A stretch of DNA of 64,000 nt from Rhodamnia argentea (taxonomy: Eukaryota > Streptophyta > Magnoliopsida > Myrtales > Myrtaceae): assembly GCF_020921035.1 (NCBI RefSeq), contig NC_063158.1, forward strand, positions 5,872,001 through 5,936,000, given 5' to 3'. Below are positions 23,796 to 34,819 of this stretch, piece after piece. The stretch's first letter is position 1. Every line of letters begins with the position of its first letter. The notes under the pieces were generated by a model. It ran no database searches. It was not told where the DNA came from and was given only the letters and a program-made list of their open reading frames with translations. The translations under genes and the position numbers were made by a program.

Positions 23796-24520
23796 TTGAA
23801 CGTTTATTGATAATTTTCTTTTGTCAAAATGTATTAATAGTTTTTAGAGGTAATTTATGACATTTTTTCTAAATAATAATTGGGATCTAAATAAGTCCTT
23901 AAGCTGCTTTGCATGAACTTTGGGACGTAAAATATTTGGAGGTATTTTCTTAAGATGAAGGGAAGAAAAAATATTCTCTTAACTTGGATGGGTGATGGTG
24001 GGAAAGGTAAAATTTACTTCTGCTTCGAATAGCTATCACCGAATAGGGTTGTATAGTAGCGACCCACAACTAAAGTGAATCGTTGGAATTTCGGCTTCTG
24101 TGTTGTCAATGACTACATTGAATGTTTCATCGATGATTTTTTTTGTCAAAACATATTAACATTTTTTAGAGGTAATTTATGACATTTTTTTTCTAAATAA
24201 TAATTGGGATCTAAATAAGTCCTTAAGCTGCTTTGCCTGAATTTTGGGACGTAAAAAAATTTGGAGGGTATTTTCTTAAGGTAAAGGGAAGAAAAAATGT
24301 TCTCTCAACTTGGATGGGTGGCGATGGGGAATGTAGACTTTACTCCGTCTTCGGATGGCTATCACCAAATATGGTTGTATAGTAGTGACTCGCGACTAGA
24401 GTGAATCGTCGGAATATCGGTTTCTACGTTGTTGATGACTACATTGAATGTTTACTGATAATTTTTTTTGTCAAAACATATTAATAGTTTTTAGAGGTAA
24501 TTTATGTCATCTCCCCTAAA
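23796..24520. repeat. Tandem repeat, ~323-bp unit, about 2.2 copies
   Basis: The landmark TTTTTAGAGGTAATTTATG recurs with TAATTTATG at 23851, 24173 and 24498, that is, spacings of 322 and 325 bp. Each unit also carries AAATAATAATTGGGATCTAAA, TCCTTAAGCTGCTTTGC, CTTGGATGGGTG and GGTTGTATAGTAG. The third copy stops after ~75 bp. Units differ by scattered substitutions and small indels. Confidence 0.88.
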
Positions 24521-25076
24521 TAATCGTTGAATGCGTGGACCCCATTCGATGGACAGTTTGTTTAGAGCTGAAAAACTTGGGCTTTTTTTATTGGGCATGC
24601 GCCTAATAAATGATAGGAAAAACTATAAAGTATAATGTTATTTCAATGGAAATTGTGAAATTGAGAAAAAATTCAATTATTAAAAAAAAAAAAACGGGGG
24701 AGAAAAATCCCCAAATGAACGGTGCCTTGGGCGCGTCTCAGGAACTACAGTGGAATACGTAAATGTGTTCATCGCACAACAAAACAACAACCAGAAGAAG
24801 CCAACGAAGGAACAGACGACGACTTCATTCTTCTTCGTCCTCCGCCATTTCGGACTCGTTTTCGACGACTCTCTCCTTCTTCTTCTTCTTCTTCTTCTCT
24901 CTCTCTCTCCCCTCCTTCTGCGAACCATCACGGAAACGTTCTTGAGTTATGACGCTTGTATAAGTCTCTGTGTGCATCGGAGGAGTCAGTCGAGGTTGCA
25001 AACATCCCGAGTTTGCTCGTTTCGTCTCTCGAGAGCTCGAGTATTCAAATTTGTCAAGCTTTCAACCTTGAGAAAG
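24521..25076 (+). promoter_or_regulatory. Promoter and leader exon of the MCTP gene
   Basis: A (TTC)n/(CT)n tract at about 24866-24911 precedes the leader. The leader exon ends at a strong donor, GAGAAAG|GTGAGT, with the intron beginning at 25077. Short ORFs here are low-complexity and are not taken as genes. Confidence 0.5.
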
Positions 25077-26292
25077 GTGAGTTTCCGTTTATTAAATGGG
25101 AATTTCCATTTGGGTCCTGTTTGATTATTCCCTATGTGCCGATACTGGGCTTATGTCCATCTGGGTCTTCTTCTGATCATTGTTTTACGATAGTCGAGAT
25201 TAGCAACTTTCGTAAAAATTCAAGCTTTGTGCTTTATTCTTGCTTTGCTTGTAGCAATTCGTGGGATTGGTGATCGTCTCCACAGATAAGAATCTCTTCT
25301 TTCATCTGGCTTTTGGTGCTTCTTTTCATGCTGTCTGGATCTTTAAAAGGAAGTGACTTTGTAGATCATAAGCGTCGTTGACCTCATCTTTTCTGAGGCA
25401 AATTGTTTCGGAAGCAATTTTTGTCGGATACAAGGAAGCGGTGTTTGCTCTGTTTAAGTTACCTGAAACTCTGGTGAATATACGCTGATAAAGTTCACGC
25501 TCTGTTTTTTTTCATCAGAGAAAACTGAGGGCCAAATTTGTAAAACTGATTCTTGGTTGGTTGAAGATACCAAATATTCTTAGTGCCTTTACTCTTTGGT
25601 TTCCCAGAAAGATTACGGGAGGAACTTGTATGCTTGATGGGTTTCGGAATCTGAATTGAATCCGCTCGTCCTTCCCTCATCCAAATTATTAGCAAAACCT
25701 TTTCTTTTTCGATCTTTGACTTAATTTTCCCCTGTTTTTTTTTTTTTTATGTTTCATGGTAACCTTTCATTCATGGAGGTGTCTAGATGTTTAAGTTTGA
25801 ATTGGACAAGTAAAAAGCAAGTTTAAATGGAGAATCAAGCCACAACCATATGGAGCAAATTCATATTGCATTTGCTTTCCGATTGGATGCTTAAGACTTT
25901 TCTCATACCTTGCTTTGTGTTTAATTGAAGGGTTTGGCTTTCTGTGCATCTCATGCCTGCGTATTAAGATATTGTACTCTTCTTTCTGTCACATTTCTTA
26001 TTCTCTACTAGAGAAGATAAATTGTCTGTCTCACCGATTTACGGAGCCTTTTTGTGTTAAGTTGTTTTGATTTGAGGAGTAAGCCAAGGTTTTTGAGACG
26101 TGAAGTGCACGTCATGATTTTTGTTGGCTCATTGATTTGCCGCTTGTTTATTGAGCAATGGTTCTTTCAAGAGAAAGTTGTTCCTCCCACTCTTTCCTTT
26201 AATGTTCTTTTTTCCCCCCTTTTATCTTTTCCGCAATCTTTACTTTGATTATGACGGCCATCAATTTTTGCTGGTTTGTTAATCCCTCACAG
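25077..26292 (+). promoter_or_regulatory. 5'-UTR intron of the MCTP gene
   Basis: The donor GGTGAGTTTCC at 25077 and the acceptor TCCCTCACAG ending at 26292 bound a 1.2-kb T-rich intron that lies wholly before the start codon at 26365. Long leader introns of this kind often raise expression of plant genes. The intron is inferred from splice signals and from the absence of coding content between the leader and the ATG. Confidence 0.6.
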
Positions 26293-26364
26293 GTATAAGT
26301 TGTATTCTGCTAGCTGCAGTAAGTAATTTTTGCTTCAATCAAGTTCTAAGTTTGCCTAGATCCC

Positions 26365-29300
26365 ATGAGTAATCTCAAGCTTGGCGTGGAGGTCGTGAGT
26401 GCGCATGATCTTGTTCCCAAAGACGGGCAAGACTCTTCCGGTGTTTATGTGGAGCTCCAATTTGAGGGTCAAAAATTTCGCACCACTCTGAAAGAGAAAG
26501 ATCTCAGTCCAGTCTGGAATGAAAGCTTCTACTTCAACGTCACCAACCCTAGCAACCTCCGCGACCTTACCCTTAATGCCTACGTCTACAGCCTCAATAA
26601 AGCCACCGACAAGAAGTCCTTCCTTGGAAAAGTTTCCCTTACTGGGACATCATTCGTGCCATACTCGGATGCTGTCGTCCTCCATTACCCCCTTGAAAAA
26701 CAAAGAATTTGGTCACGGGTGAAGGGAGAGCTCGGTTTGAAAGTTTTCATAACAGATGATTCTTACATGAGCTCCTCAAATCCAATGCAGACAATGCAAT
26801 CCACCATGAATGTCGACCCACGTTCAGCTGAACCAATTCCAAACCCCTTCTCCGATGGAAGAGCCGAGTCAAGGCGGACTTTCCGTCACCTTCCAAATCC
26901 GGACCGCCGAAAACAAAATGACGACGCTTCTGCTGCAGGCTCCCTGCCAAAACCAAACTTGGGGTCTTACGAGATGAGATCCGGACCACAGCCTCCAAAT
27001 GTAGTCCACACTTATGGGGGCCCATCGCCAATGCAACCAGGGGAATATTCATTGAAAGAAACAAGCCCCCATCTTGGCGGTGGCCGAATTGTTGGAGGGC
27101 GAGTAATACCTGCTGAGAGGCCGAACAATACCTATGATCTTGTTGAAAAGATGCAATACCTCTTTGTTCGAGTCGTGAAAGCCCGTGATCTTCCTACTAA
27201 GGACGTAACGGGAAGCCTCGATCCATATGTGGAAGTTAGAGTGGGGAACTATAAAGGAACTACAAAGTATTTTGAAAAGAATAAAAACCCAGAGTGGAAT
27301 GAGGTGTTTGCATTTGCCAAGGATCAGGTTCAGACATCTGCGCTCGAGGTTGTGGTCAAGGACAAAGATCTTGTAATGGATGACTTCGTGGGTTTGGTTC
27401 GCTTGGATCTTTACGATATTCCCACTAGAGTTCCACCTGACAGCCCGTTGGCTCCTGAATGGTATAGGCTTGAAGAGATGAATGGGGAGAAGAGGAAGAA
27501 AGGGGAACTGATGCTTGCTGTTTGGTATGGCACACAGGCAGATGAAGCTTTCCCTGATGCTTGGCACTCAGACGCTACTTCTGCAACTGATCCTTCTTCA
27601 GCTATTTATGGCCATACTCGTGGCAAGGTCTACCACTCGCCTAAATTGTGGTACGTGCGTGTTGTCGTACTTGAGGCACAAGATCTGCTTGTGTCAGACA
27701 AGAGCCGGTTCCCTGATGCATATGTTAGGGTACAGATAGGTAATCAGGTGTTCAAGACAAAACCGGTTCATTCTCGGAATATGAATCCTGTATGGAGGGA
27801 GGAAATGCTGTTTGTTGCTGCTGAGCCCTTTGAAGATCATTTGATTCTTTCAGTTGAAGACCGTTTAGCTCCCAATAAGGAGGAAACCATTGGGAAAGTT
27901 ATTGTACCACTGAGCCAAGTCTACAGGCGTGCCGATGACAAGATTGTGCGTAGCCGCTGGTTCAACCTTGAAAAGTCAACATCGGCTGCTATGGATGTGG
28001 ATGCAGGAAAGAAGGACAAGTTCTACAGCAGATTGCATCTGCAAGTCTGCCTTGAAGGAGGGTATCATGTGCTTGATGAGTCCACATATTACAGCACTGA
28101 CCTCAGACCGACTGCAAAGCCACTGTGGAAGAATTCCATAGGGGTCTTGGAACTTGGGATTATCAATGCCGAGGGACTCCACCCGATGAAGACGAAAGAC
28201 GGTAAGGGTACATCAGACACTTATTGTGTAGCAAAGTACGGCCAAAAGTGGGTGCGAACTAGGACTATAATCGACAGCCTGAGTCCCAAATACAATGAGC
28301 AGTACACATGGGAAGTTTATGATCCAGCAACTGTTCTAGTTGTGGGAGTGTTCGACAATAGTCAGATAAATGGAGGCTCAAGCAGTAACAAAGATGTTAA
28401 GATTGGGAAGGTTCGGATTCGGCTATCTACTCTCGAGACTGGTCGTGTGTATACACACTCCTATCCGCTTCTGGCACTTCACTCTTCTGGGGTAAAAAAA
28501 ATGGGTGAGGTACATTTGGCGATAAGATTTTCTTGCACGTCACTCATCAATATGATGTACATATACTCTCGGCCACTTCTACCGAAGATGCACTATGTAA
28601 GGCCGTTGACCCCAATGCAGCAGGACTTATTGCGTCACCAAGCGGTCAACTTGGTGGCGGCTCGTCTTAGTCGGGCTGAGCCTCCCCTCAAGAGAGAAGT
28701 AGTTGAATACATGTCTGATGCACACTCTCATTTATGGAGCATGAGACGGAGCAAGGCAAACTTTTTTAGGCTGATGTCAGTTTTCTCAGGATTATTTGCT
28801 TTCGGGAAATGGTTTGGGGAGGTGTGCAAATGGAAAAGCCCTGTGACAACCATCCTTGCGCATGTTCTCTTTGGGATGCTCGTGCTGTTTCCAGAGTTGA
28901 TCTTGCCGACTGTTTTCTTGTACATGTTCGTAATAGGTCTTTGGAATTACCGGTATCGGCCTAGATATCCCCCTCATATGAACACTAGAATATCTTATGC
29001 GGATGCTGTTCATCCAGATGAGCTCGACGAAGAATTTGACACGTTTCCGACCACTCGCAGCCCGGACACAGTTCGATACCGCTATGATCGTTTGAGGAGT
29101 GTCGCAGGAAAGGTTCAGTCGGTTGTAGGTGATCTTGCAAGCCAAGGCGAGCGAATCCAAGCCCTGTTGAGCTGGCGAGACCCACGCGCCACAGTCATCT
29201 TCATTCTATTTTGTCTTGTGGCTGCAATCGTGTCGTATGCAACACCTTTTCAGGTTGTGGCTCTTAGTATTGGGGCTTATGTCATGAGGCACCCTAAGTT

Positions 29301-29373
29301 ACGACATAAAGTGCCCTCTGCGCCTACCAATTTCTTCAAGCGACTGCCTGCTCAGACAGACAGTATGTTGTAA
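26365..29373 (+). CDS. Multiple C2 domain and transmembrane region protein (MCTP7-like, four C2 domains)
   Basis: One uninterrupted frame of 1,002 aa starts MSNLKLGVEVVSAHDLVPKD and ends at TAA 29371-29373. C2A covers about residues 1-130, followed by a Pro/Ser-rich linker. C2B is about 263-385 (VRVVKARDLPTKDVTGSLDP), C2C about 427-550 (EAQDLLVSDKSRFPDAYVRV) and C2D about 595-720 (INAEGLHPMKTKDGKGTSDT). Aspartates typical of Ca2+ binding are seen in C2B-C2D. The C-terminal phosphoribosyltransferase-C region (about 800-1002) carries hydrophobic segments near 835-865 and 940-975. Plant MCTPs (FTIP1, QUIRKY) tether ER to plasma membrane at plasmodesmata and move signals or proteins. Four C2 domains and the N-terminal wording favour the MCTP6/7 branch over the three-C2 FTIP1/MCTP3 branch. 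Confidence 0.95.
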   Translation: MSNLKLGVEVVSAHDLVPKDGQDSSGVYVELQFEGQKFRTTLKEKDLSPVWNESFYFNVTNPSNLRDLTLNAYVYSLNKATDKKSFLGKVSLTGTSFVPYSDAVVLHYPLEKQRIWSRVKGELGLKVFITDDSYMSSSNPMQTMQSTMNVDPRSAEPIPNPFSDGRAESRRTFRHLPNPDRRKQNDDASAAGSLPKPNLGSYEMRSGPQPPNVVHTYGGPSPMQPGEYSLKETSPHLGGGRIVGGRVIPAERPNNTYDLVEKMQYLFVRVVKARDLPTKDVTGSLDPYVEVRVGNYKGTTKYFEKNKNPEWNEVFAFAKDQVQTSALEVVVKDKDLVMDDFVGLVRLDLYDIPTRVPPDSPLAPEWYRLEEMNGEKRKKGELMLAVWYGTQADEAFPDAWHSDATSATDPSSAIYGHTRGKVYHSPKLWYVRVVVLEAQDLLVSDKSRFPDAYVRVQIGNQVFKTKPVHSRNMNPVWREEMLFVAAEPFEDHLILSVEDRLAPNKEETIGKVIVPLSQVYRRADDKIVRSRWFNLEKSTSAAMDVDAGKKDKFYSRLHLQVCLEGGYHVLDESTYYSTDLRPTAKPLWKNSIGVLELGIINAEGLHPMKTKDGKGTSDTYCVAKYGQKWVRTRTIIDSLSPKYNEQYTWEVYDPATVLVVGVFDNSQINGGSSSNKDVKIGKVRIRLSTLETGRVYTHSYPLLALHSSGVKKMGEVHLAIRFSCTSLINMMYIYSRPLLPKMHYVRPLTPMQQDLLRHQAVNLVAARLSRAEPPLKREVVEYMSDAHSHLWSMRRSKANFFRLMSVFSGLFAFGKWFGEVCKWKSPVTTILAHVLFGMLVLFPELILPTVFLYMFVIGLWNYRYRPRYPPHMNTRISYADAVHPDELDEEFDTFPTTRSPDTVRYRYDRLRSVAGKVQSVVGDLASQGERIQALLSWRDPRATVIFILFCLVAAIVSYATPFQVVALSIGAYVMRHPKLRHKVPSAPTNFFKRLPAQTDSML

Positions 29374-29854
29374 ATAGATGCTTGATCTTTGACTCTGAGA
29401 TCTTGTCTTCCGTTGGGACGACTGTTCTGCTCAGTTTTTCCTCCCAAATTATGCAGTACTGTGTAAGTGTTTCTTGTGTTTCTGTGAATTATTGTTCGAT
29501 TGTTCTAGCTTTGTAATCTTATACTGGCATTGTGTAAGTCAATTATAACTTGTTCATATGGCTTACCCTGAAGTAGCCTTCTGTTCCCTCCGATCTCCTC
29601 TACTATGTTCTGTTGATGTAATTTTTAGTCGACAAAATAGCAGAACTTACTTGTATTTATATTCTGGATCCAAGGGCTCGCTCCTGGAAGAAGTTGATTT
29701 TTATCTTCTTGACCAAGGAAACGGAAGAGTTGGATTGGTCAATGTATTCCTCTCTTGTCCTTTCATGGTCAATGCATTAAGTATATCAGGACCACAAACC
29801 TTACGGAGCACGTAAGGTTTTCCCTCCCAAATAGAAGATCTGTTATAACACTGA
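29374..29854 (+). other. MCTP 3' UTR and flank
   Basis: T-rich sequence after the stop is consistent with a 3' UTR. The words CTTGTCCTTTCATGGTCAAT occur near 29753 and again at the start of the inverted repeat near 29862, so a short piece of the kiwellin-derived arm is duplicated here. No gene was seen. Confidence 0.4.
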
Positions 29855-30380
29855 AACAAGCTTGTCCTTTCATGGTCAATTTGTTCCTCTCTTCATGTTC
29901 TGAGACTGATGGTTTGGTGTGAAGTAGTTACTTTGGTGGTAAGCCTTATATACAAATGAAGCAGTGAATAGCTGTATTTTACAGTGAATTTTGCAGAAAC
30001 ATCGCTATGCCTTTTGCTATAAGCATGGAGCCAGGTAAATGTGATAAGTTAATCGTCAGAGCAAGCTACTGACAAATCAGAGTTCAGAGAATCTTTGATG
30101 ATTCCACCATGCTCTTACCTTCACCCGTCTCTTGGATTTATTTGATGAAGACGACAGTTGATTCTCCAGTTAGATGTCTTTTACCTAACGCATTTGCCTC
30201 GCTCCAAGCTGATAGTAAAAGACAGAACGATGTTTCTGCAAAATTCACTGTAAAATGCAGTTATTCATTGCTTCATCTCTATGTGAAGCTCACCACCAAA
30301 GTAACTACTGCACACCAAACCATCAGTCTCAGAACACGAAGAGAGGAATACATTTGATCATGAAAGGACAAGCTTATTTC
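29855..30380. repeat. Large inverted repeat built from two head-to-head kiwellin-type promoter regions
   Basis: The left arm (about 29855-30060) and the reverse complement of the right arm (about 30165-30380) match closely: AAGCTTGTCCTTTCATG, TTCTGAGACTGATGGTTTGG, AGTAGTTACTTTGGTGGT, TTTTACAGTGAATTTTGCAG and further inward with more differences. The intervening loop is ~100-220 bp depending on where the arms are ended. Read outward, each arm has CAGTTATT/CAGCTATT, a TATA-like TGTATATAAG (left), CCACCA, and CACACCAAACCAT, followed by ATGAAAGGACAAGC. This order matches the region upstream of the kiwellin-like gene at 40201 (CAGCTATT, TGTATATG, CCACCA, GCACCGAACCAT, ATG). I infer two diverging kiwellin promoters whose coding parts are lost. 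Confidence 0.75.
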
Positions 30381-30799
30381 AGAGGTATCACCAAAAACCA
30401 AAAAAAAAAAAGGTGATATGGTGATGGAGAAGAGGTGAATCCTGCTTGAGATTTTCTTCTGATAGAAGACTCATTTCTTTCCCCCTCCACCTTTCACTTC
30501 CACTAGATTTCTAAGTCGCTACGAATATAATGAGACGAGCTTTTGATTTTAACCCTTTTTTTTTTTGGGAAATTTTTTAACCCTTTAATCTGTAACTTTG
30601 TGAATCACTTCAATTCATCAATCAATATGAATTTTTTGTTGTTGTTGTGGTTGTTGTTGTTGTCGTCGTCTGTGAGACTCCATCGGCACTGCAGTACAAT
30701 CATAAACTTGACATTTTAATAAATAAATAATTAATTAACCATAGTAAGTGAGTTTGAGAGAAACCAAGACAAGAAAACAAGATTGCAATGGATACAAAT

Positions 30800-31065
30800 G
30801 CACGGCATCATCTTCCGGCAAACCGTGGACGTCAATAACCCCAAAAGGGCTGGTGGAAAGGTCGGTAATCATGAGCCGGATCGCGTCCCGTAGTAGAATC
30901 ACACTCATCCACAACCATGGCATCGACGCTTATTCCGGAAGCGTCGATAGTAATATTCAGCACCTGTGCATTCGGTTGAACCACCCCGTCGACAGCACCG
31001 CCACAAGATTATTGTCAGAATGGCATAATGAACGCAATGACCAAATCCTCGACTTCAATTTTCAA
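30800..31065 (-). pseudogene. Kiwellin (ripening-related protein) coding relic
   Basis: The minus strand contains recognisable pieces of the kiwellin double-psi barrel: DNNLVAVLSTGWFN, then a block equivalent to NITI, then AMVVDECDSTTG and AHDY, in the same order as in the copy at 39643-40201. They are split between frames with internal stops, and no start, signal peptide or N-terminal half is present. It is a decayed fragment of a host gene, oriented like the two other copies. Confidence 0.7.
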
Positions 31066-33936
31066 AAGAGATGAGAAGAAACTGTGCTTCTTTTCAAGAT
31101 TCAGCCTTTAGCGTTAAACTTATGCAGGGTTATATACACGTCAATGAGAAAAAGACCAAATGAGCCAGTCCTTGCATCTGTGGGCGGAAATCGTCGAGAA
31201 ACATCAGTAAGGCAAAGTCATGGTAATGTGACACTGTCATTTCTCAAAAAGATGACAAGAAGGGTCATTTGCAAGAGCACTGAGCTTAAGGCCAGAACTG
31301 AAGCTGCAATTTTAGCTGGATATGATTCAACAATTCCATATATAAGAGAACATTAAGAACTTAAACATGAGATGTGTTAAATTATGTCTCGAGTTTTTAA
31401 ACTATTTATAGAATCGCTTCGAATCTGTTAAGAAATAAATCCGGGAATTTGAATTGGGATTAGATTTTATATGCATGGAGATTTGTTTCTGTTGGAAGAA
31501 GATTCACCTCGTGCACTGGACGAGTTCTATCGCAGATGGGCATCTTGAGCGACTGCAAGGGACGTCCACAAGAAAAGGAATGTTAGTCACTATAAGACAA
31601 AAAGGGTTTTGCTTATTTTATTATATATTTAAATTCATGGTCAAACTTTGAGAAGAAAGTCTGACTCTCTCCTTTTTTTTTCTGGTCGTACGAAGAAACT
31701 TGTGTGCCCCAGCAGTAATTAGAGGAAAGTAAAAAGCAAGGGTTTTGCTTCCATGGTCTTCTTATACCTGCCATATCCGTACAAAAAAAATAAGTCTTCT
31801 TTCGCAGAGAGACGAGCTGCACAAGAAAAAAAACAGTGACGGAGCCGCGCACAGTCACCTTCGTGAAAAGGACGAGCGGAAGGAGACGTTCTTCCGATCG
31901 CGCGAAGAAGTCTGAAGAGAGAAGACTTGTTCATGAGTTTTCATATATCCAATTGGATTGTTTATTGTAAACACTTTAGGTTTAGGTATAATTTAGGTGC
32001 GGGAAACACGAGCGCATTAAGCGATTGTAACTGCGATTCTCGGATTATAGTGGATTGTTCTTTTTGTTGCCCGTGGATGTAGGTACCGATATTCGGACCG
32101 AACCACGTAATTTCTGGCGTTCTTTATCGTTCATCATTATTTTTCCGAGTTTTTCGCATTGACTTATTTGTAAGATCCTGATTAGTTTTCGCGCGTTAAT
32201 ATTACAACAGGATGCTTTTCACCAAGCGACTTGATGCAATATTACGTCCTCTTACTTGAGCTCAGCTCTTTGACTTTGGCGGGGTTCGTCGACACATGTT
32301 TTATTAATATTTTGTACATTGAATACGTTTGAATCACCTTGTTTTACGGGAGAAGAGTCGAAGATTATTAGAAGCGCTCGGCAGAAGTTCAATGCCTTCA
32401 CTCAAGAGAACATCAAGAGGGAGCCCAAATCCGAGCATGTTAATATATCTAATTGGACTCACCTTCACTCAAAACTTAAGTTAGTGAGTTATAGATCAAC
32501 TATGATATATTAACTACTTAACACCACATCAATCTCCAATGTGAAATTTCTCTAACACAACTCACACGTGCATCTCGATAAAGATTATGCGCCTACATTG
32601 ACATTCTTTTATCTTACCTCATAAAACAAAGTGAAGGGCTAAAACAGCAAAGGAAGATGTAAATACGAGAAACAGCAGAGGAAGATGTAAATATGAGAAA
32701 CAGCGGAGGAAGCGGAAACCTCTTATTGCTGATTTCATGTCCTAGAAAGTTGGAGATATGCTAAAACAACGAGGAAGTAAACACTCCTGATCTGGAGAGG
32801 AAAGATTTGCATTGAAATTGCATTGAAGAAAGTATGACCAGCTTACAACTTATGTGAAGTTTAATATCTCTTCTGAAGATTTCCAATTGAATGGCTGGTG
32901 AACTGTTTAAATTGCCGTTGATTTGGAAATCCCATGTAGACGTCATCTATGTACATTCGTGAGAACTGGAAAGTACACATGAATTGATGACAAGAATCTC
33001 AAGTCACTTGTTATATTAAAGGCAACTTCAAATAGTTAGTGTAAGAAATTATTGAAAATATATTTTGAATATGATCCCATCAAGAAAAGCCGACCCGAGT
33101 AAATGTTTACAATCCAGATAGGTTTTTTGTTTTGATCCCAACAAACAAGAAACCAATAATGTAGGGACCGCATTCCTAGTTTGAATAGGTTACCTAATAT
33201 GAGTTGGCTAAATGGGATTTCCTAGTGTTGATCCTAATGTTACAAGTATCCATTAGTGAGCACAGGAGCTTTCGAATGTAACAACCAATCGCGCAGTATG
33301 TTCATGAATATTATGAAGAAATTACGTTTTGAAGCTAATAATTAATAAATTGCTCATTGTATCGTTTGATTAAAATCCAATCCTGTCTTGCTCTCCTCGT
33401 AGAGTAAGTGAGGCCGACCGAGCCACTTAAATCGGATGTTCAATTCATTTTCTCACTTTGTTTATTGTATCATTCAATTGCTCGTTTTCACCACAGTTAT
33501 GCTCCCATGCTTTCTTCTTTCTTTCTACATAATATTTAGCTCATTCAAAAGTAGCCTGTTTTCTGCTCGTTTAGACATGTTAATTCAAAGAGTTAAGGGC
33601 TTCCAAGGCCTCCAAATAGTAATAAAAAGATTGCCCTTTGCCAGTCGAATCTGATGTACTTCCCAAGTTCCCATTCTTATTCCTAGGTTTAGCTGACCAA
33701 CATTTATAGATACTGTAAATAAAGCTGTAAACAATTAGAAAGGGAAATATCTCATTACAGTTATTACCTTTTCTTCTTCTTTACTTAGGATTATTCAATC
33801 ATCAGTTTGAGTTTTGAGTAAAACCGAGAACAGGGAAGAACATGATAGGAAAGAAAACGGCTATCCACCAGATGGATGATGGATCATAACGCCTCTGCAC
33901 TGCATGGCGTGTATCGAGTGCCCTTTCAAATGGCGC
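31066..33936. other. Intergenic DNA, no gene recognised
   Basis: AT-rich sequence with short ORFs only. A ~35-bp unit (GGAAGATGTAAATA, GAGAAACAGC) is tandemly repeated around 32650-32715. No transposon termini were identified. Confidence 0.4.
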
Positions 33937-34486
33937 TCAGGCATCTGACCAGTAAATGTCAAGCTCACCCACATGGGTTGGCACTCCTAGAGCTTTCCAA
34001 ACAGCTTTAGAGGCGTCCACAGTGTGGTTGTGACACGGAAGTTGGAAATCATGGTCAGAATCGCAGCCCATGGTGGAGTCCCGCTCATCCACAACCATGG
34101 CGTTGACCTCCCTCCCATTGCCGTAGATAGTAATATTCTTCAAGCACCTGCTCCGGTGGTTGAACCACCCGCTCGACAGGTGCCGTCCGAGTGGGACCGG
34201 TTGTCGCGCTCGGACGGCGCACCCCCGCACCGGCCTTCTCGAAGCTGTTGACTGTTAGGGTAGCTTACGTTCAACGTGAAACAGGCGGGGAACACTCGGT
34301 CGGGTAGAGAACGCCTTGTTTGCAGCATTCGGATTGATTCTCGGGGTTGCATTGTTTCGGAGGCGGCTTTCTCCCCCTTATTCTCCCACTGGGGTTGCAG
34401 GATTGAGCTTCGGCACTTGGACAAGTTGAACCAACGAGTAGAATGAGTATAAGAATGAGAAAACTCGAAAGGGCTTGTTTCTTCAT
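33937..34486 (-). pseudogene. Kiwellin-like pseudogene
   Basis: The N-terminus [20 protein letters not shown] is a good signal peptide followed by [19 protein letters not shown] and NQSECCKQG, the kiwellin Cys-rich start. Near CSPPVSR the frame meets two closely spaced in-frame stops (where the sister copy has CAA and AAG codons). A small deletion then shifts the frame near the EKGGDGGAPSE-type block, and part of the block before STGWFN is also lost. The last part is open again: SSGWFNHRSRCLKNITIYGN to VGELDIYWSDA and a normal stop at 33937. There is a good TATA sequence (TCTATATAAAG) about 80 bp upstream, at about 34565-34575. It is a host-gene copy that no longer encodes a full protein. Family function: secreted barwin-like proteins, some of which inhibit fungal effector enzymes. 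Confidence 0.82.
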
Positions 34487-34819
34487 CTCCAACAAGTTGT
34501 GTTTCCTCTAAACTGAATCGTAGTTGGCAACTGATTCCAGGGAAGGTGATGTTACGTTGATGGACTTTATATAGAGATTGAAGCGCTTAAATTGCTGCCT
34601 TTACCTATGTCATGACATAATAACGAGACATATCGTCATTTAAAAAAGCATAAAGTGACAACATACTGTACAAAAAGATTCTCGGTGATTTCACCATGCT
34701 CCTTAGTCCTTATTAGATCTCACTTTATAATCAATTGGCCTGCTTAATCTTTGCTGGATTCCCTTGGTTAACTCGTTTTAAAGATTCTCGATTCTCGATT
34801 CTTGTTGGAATCTTGGCTC

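Noticed and set aside
24680-25273. Multiple Arg-rich or Ser-rich ORFs near the MCTP leader
   Set aside because: Generated by TTC/CT microsatellites of the leader; no conserved protein content.
27049-27567. 172-codon minus-strand ORF inside the MCTP gene
   Set aside because: Antisense shadow of a strongly supported coding exon.
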